This document shows positions 63,465-64,000 of a stretch of 64,000 bases of DNA, piece after piece. Origin of the DNA: Rhizobium freirei PRF 81 (GTDB taxonomy: Bacteria; Pseudomonadota; Alphaproteobacteria; Rhizobiales; Rhizobiaceae); contig NZ_AQHN01000083.1 of the NCBI RefSeq assembly GCF_000359745.1, positions 62,001-126,000 of the forward strand, given 5' to 3'. The notes under the pieces were generated by a model, which saw only the letters and a list, made by a program, of their open reading frames with translations, was not told the origin of the DNA and did no database searches. Both the position numbers and the translations under genes were made by a program. How positions within the stretch are numbered: the stretch's first letter is position 1; each line of letters begins with the position of its first letter.

Positions 63465-63745
63465 CAGGCTTCGGGTTTTGACAGGCGGGCGCGAAGACGC
63501 GCGAAGGCTTCTCTCGCGGGGCGAACCTTCCCGTCCTCGACCTGCTTGTTGGTCAGGGCAAGCACCTTCAGAAGCGCCAGCGTTTCCTGTGTCTCTTCAT
63601 ATTGCGTGACATCCTGAAGCACGGCTTTTGCCTCGCCATGCAATGTGATCACGACAGGCTTCCGGTCATCGCCAAGCTGGCGAATGACTTCCGGCGCATG
63701 AGCCTTGAGGTAGCTGATGGGCTTGACCTGCTCTGAGAATTTCAT
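63464..63745 (-). CDS. Phd/YefM-family antitoxin
   Basis: A 93-residue antitoxin with the Phd/YefM fold: VKPISYLKAHAPEVIRQLG, KPVVITLHGEAKAVLQDVTQYEE, then a helical C-terminus that would wrap the toxin. ATG 63745 has AAAGGAG ten bases upstream; the longer frame to 63931 is rejected. Autoregulation through the palindrome at 63775-63788 is likely. Confidence 0.86.
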   Translation of the reverse strand: MKFSEQVKPISYLKAHAPEVIRQLGDDRKPVVITLHGEAKAVLQDVTQYEETQETLALLKVLALTNKQVEDGKVRPAREAFARLRARLSKPEA

Positions 63746-63774
63746 CGATCCGAACTCCTTTTGACCAGAATATA

Positions 63775-63788
63775 GACCGTTAATGGTC
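63775..63788. promoter_or_regulatory. Candidate operator of the toxin-antitoxin operon
   Basis: GACCGTTAATGGTC is an imperfect palindrome (GACC with GGTC, TTAA core). It lies 30 bases upstream of the antitoxin start, beside TATATT on the minus strand, a possible -10 box. Phd-type antitoxins usually bind such sites to repress their own promoter. Confidence 0.4.
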
Positions 63789-63932
63789 CGACTGGAAGCA
63801 ATTATTGCGCGGCTGCAAGAGGGAGAGGAGGGCAGTTTCGCGGCAGGGCGACTGTTGAAGGCAAAAGGCCATCCGGAACCGCCTGCATCGCTGCGCCAGT
63901 CTGACAGCAAATTATCTACACTTCCCCTCACT

Positions 63933-63964
63933 AGCCCGTTGCCGCGAAAGCGGTCAGTCGGGCT
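63933..63964 (+). promoter_or_regulatory. Hairpin leader before the last partial gene
   Basis: AGCCCG (63933-63938) pairs with CGGGCT (63959-63964), and an inner CCGC-GAAA-GCGG hairpin lies inside. It is followed by TTTCAGGAG and the ATG at 63988. The layout (GTCGGGCT, T-rich, CAGGAG, ATG) repeats that before 61424, so it may be a shared leader of backbone genes. Confidence 0.5.
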
Positions 63965-63987
63965 CCTTCGTTTCAGGAGACTTCATC

Positions 63988-64000
63988 ATGAGCACCATGA
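63988..64000 (+). CDS. Start of a further backbone gene (cut by the right edge)
   Basis: ATG 63988 follows CAGGAG at seven bases and begins Met-Ser-Thr-Met; only four codons are in the window. The leader resembles that of the gene at 61424. Nothing more can be said of its product. Confidence 0.4.

Noticed and set aside
48190..64000. Possibility that the transfer system is Ti-type virB for plant transformation
   Set aside because: The trbM-like gene, eexN and backbone genes point to a conjugation system; no vir-box or virD/virE genes are seen.

Overview
The window reads as a member of the Rhizobiaceae (Rhizobium/Agrobacterium-like Alphaproteobacteria). The basis is the GC-rich coding style, the gene families (DUF995 proteins, an NMT1-type ABC importer next to LysR and GntR regulators, an ScfR/RamB-type regulator beside isocitrate lyase, a rhizobial virB-type transfer region) and palindromic intergenic repeats typical of this group. 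No rRNA, tRNA or CRISPR array was seen. The left three quarters look like ordinary replicon content. From about 48.2 kb to the right edge is a conjugative plasmid or integrative-element backbone.

Layout. 0-2.5 kb: a metal (probably copper) handling cluster with a multicopper oxidase (cut by the left edge), a TolC-type outer-membrane lipoprotein, a small lipoprotein and a Cys/His-rich small protein. 2.6-10.5 kb: a diguanylate cyclase, an MFS exporter behind a clear inverted-repeat operator, an M19 dipeptidase divergent from a DadA-like FAD oxidoreductase, two AraC regulators and a carboxymuconolactone-decarboxylase-like protein. 11.4-17.4 kb: a six-gene minus-strand polysaccharide operon (UDP-glucuronate decarboxylase, galE, processive GT2 synthase, DUF995, GH26 hydrolase, second DUF995) behind a long AT-rich region. 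18-24.7 kb: a partner-switching regulatory cluster (STAS, HATPase, membrane PP2C/SpoIIE phosphatase, STAS-methyltransferase fusion, degenerate HATPase-like protein) ending beside a GGDEF-EAL protein. 25-32 kb: a decayed MFS gene, an intact MFS/aldo-keto reductase pair with divergent LysR, and an ScfR-like regulator divergent from a long-form isocitrate lyase. 32-34 kb: a frameshifted IS5-type element and a metallo-hydrolase. 36.3-38.1 kb: queC-queD-queE behind a preQ1-I riboswitch, flanked by two inverted copies of an intergenic repeat. 38.3-47.8 kb: an ABC importer with amidohydrolase, flavoprotein oxidase and flavodoxin-fold reductase genes, LysR, creatininase-family amidase and a GntR protein with two winged-helix domains.

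48.2-64 kb: a winged-helix regulator divergent from a complete trbM/virB1-virB11 operon with an eexN entry-exclusion lipoprotein, then a ParB-like gene, small plasmid-backbone genes, an ArdB-type antirestriction gene and a ParE/Phd toxin-antitoxin pair. The coupling protein, relaxase and any integrase are not in view. Three backbone genes here (ParB-like, a small conserved gene, a DUF5983-like gene) and the IS5 transposase each carry a single disrupting change, so either this part is decaying or the assembly has homopolymer errors.

The most interesting material is the duplicated partner-switching cluster with its STAS-methyltransferase fusion. After it come the operator-like inverted repeat controlling the transfer operon, the double-HTH GntR regulator, the riboswitch upstream of queC and the polysaccharide operon.
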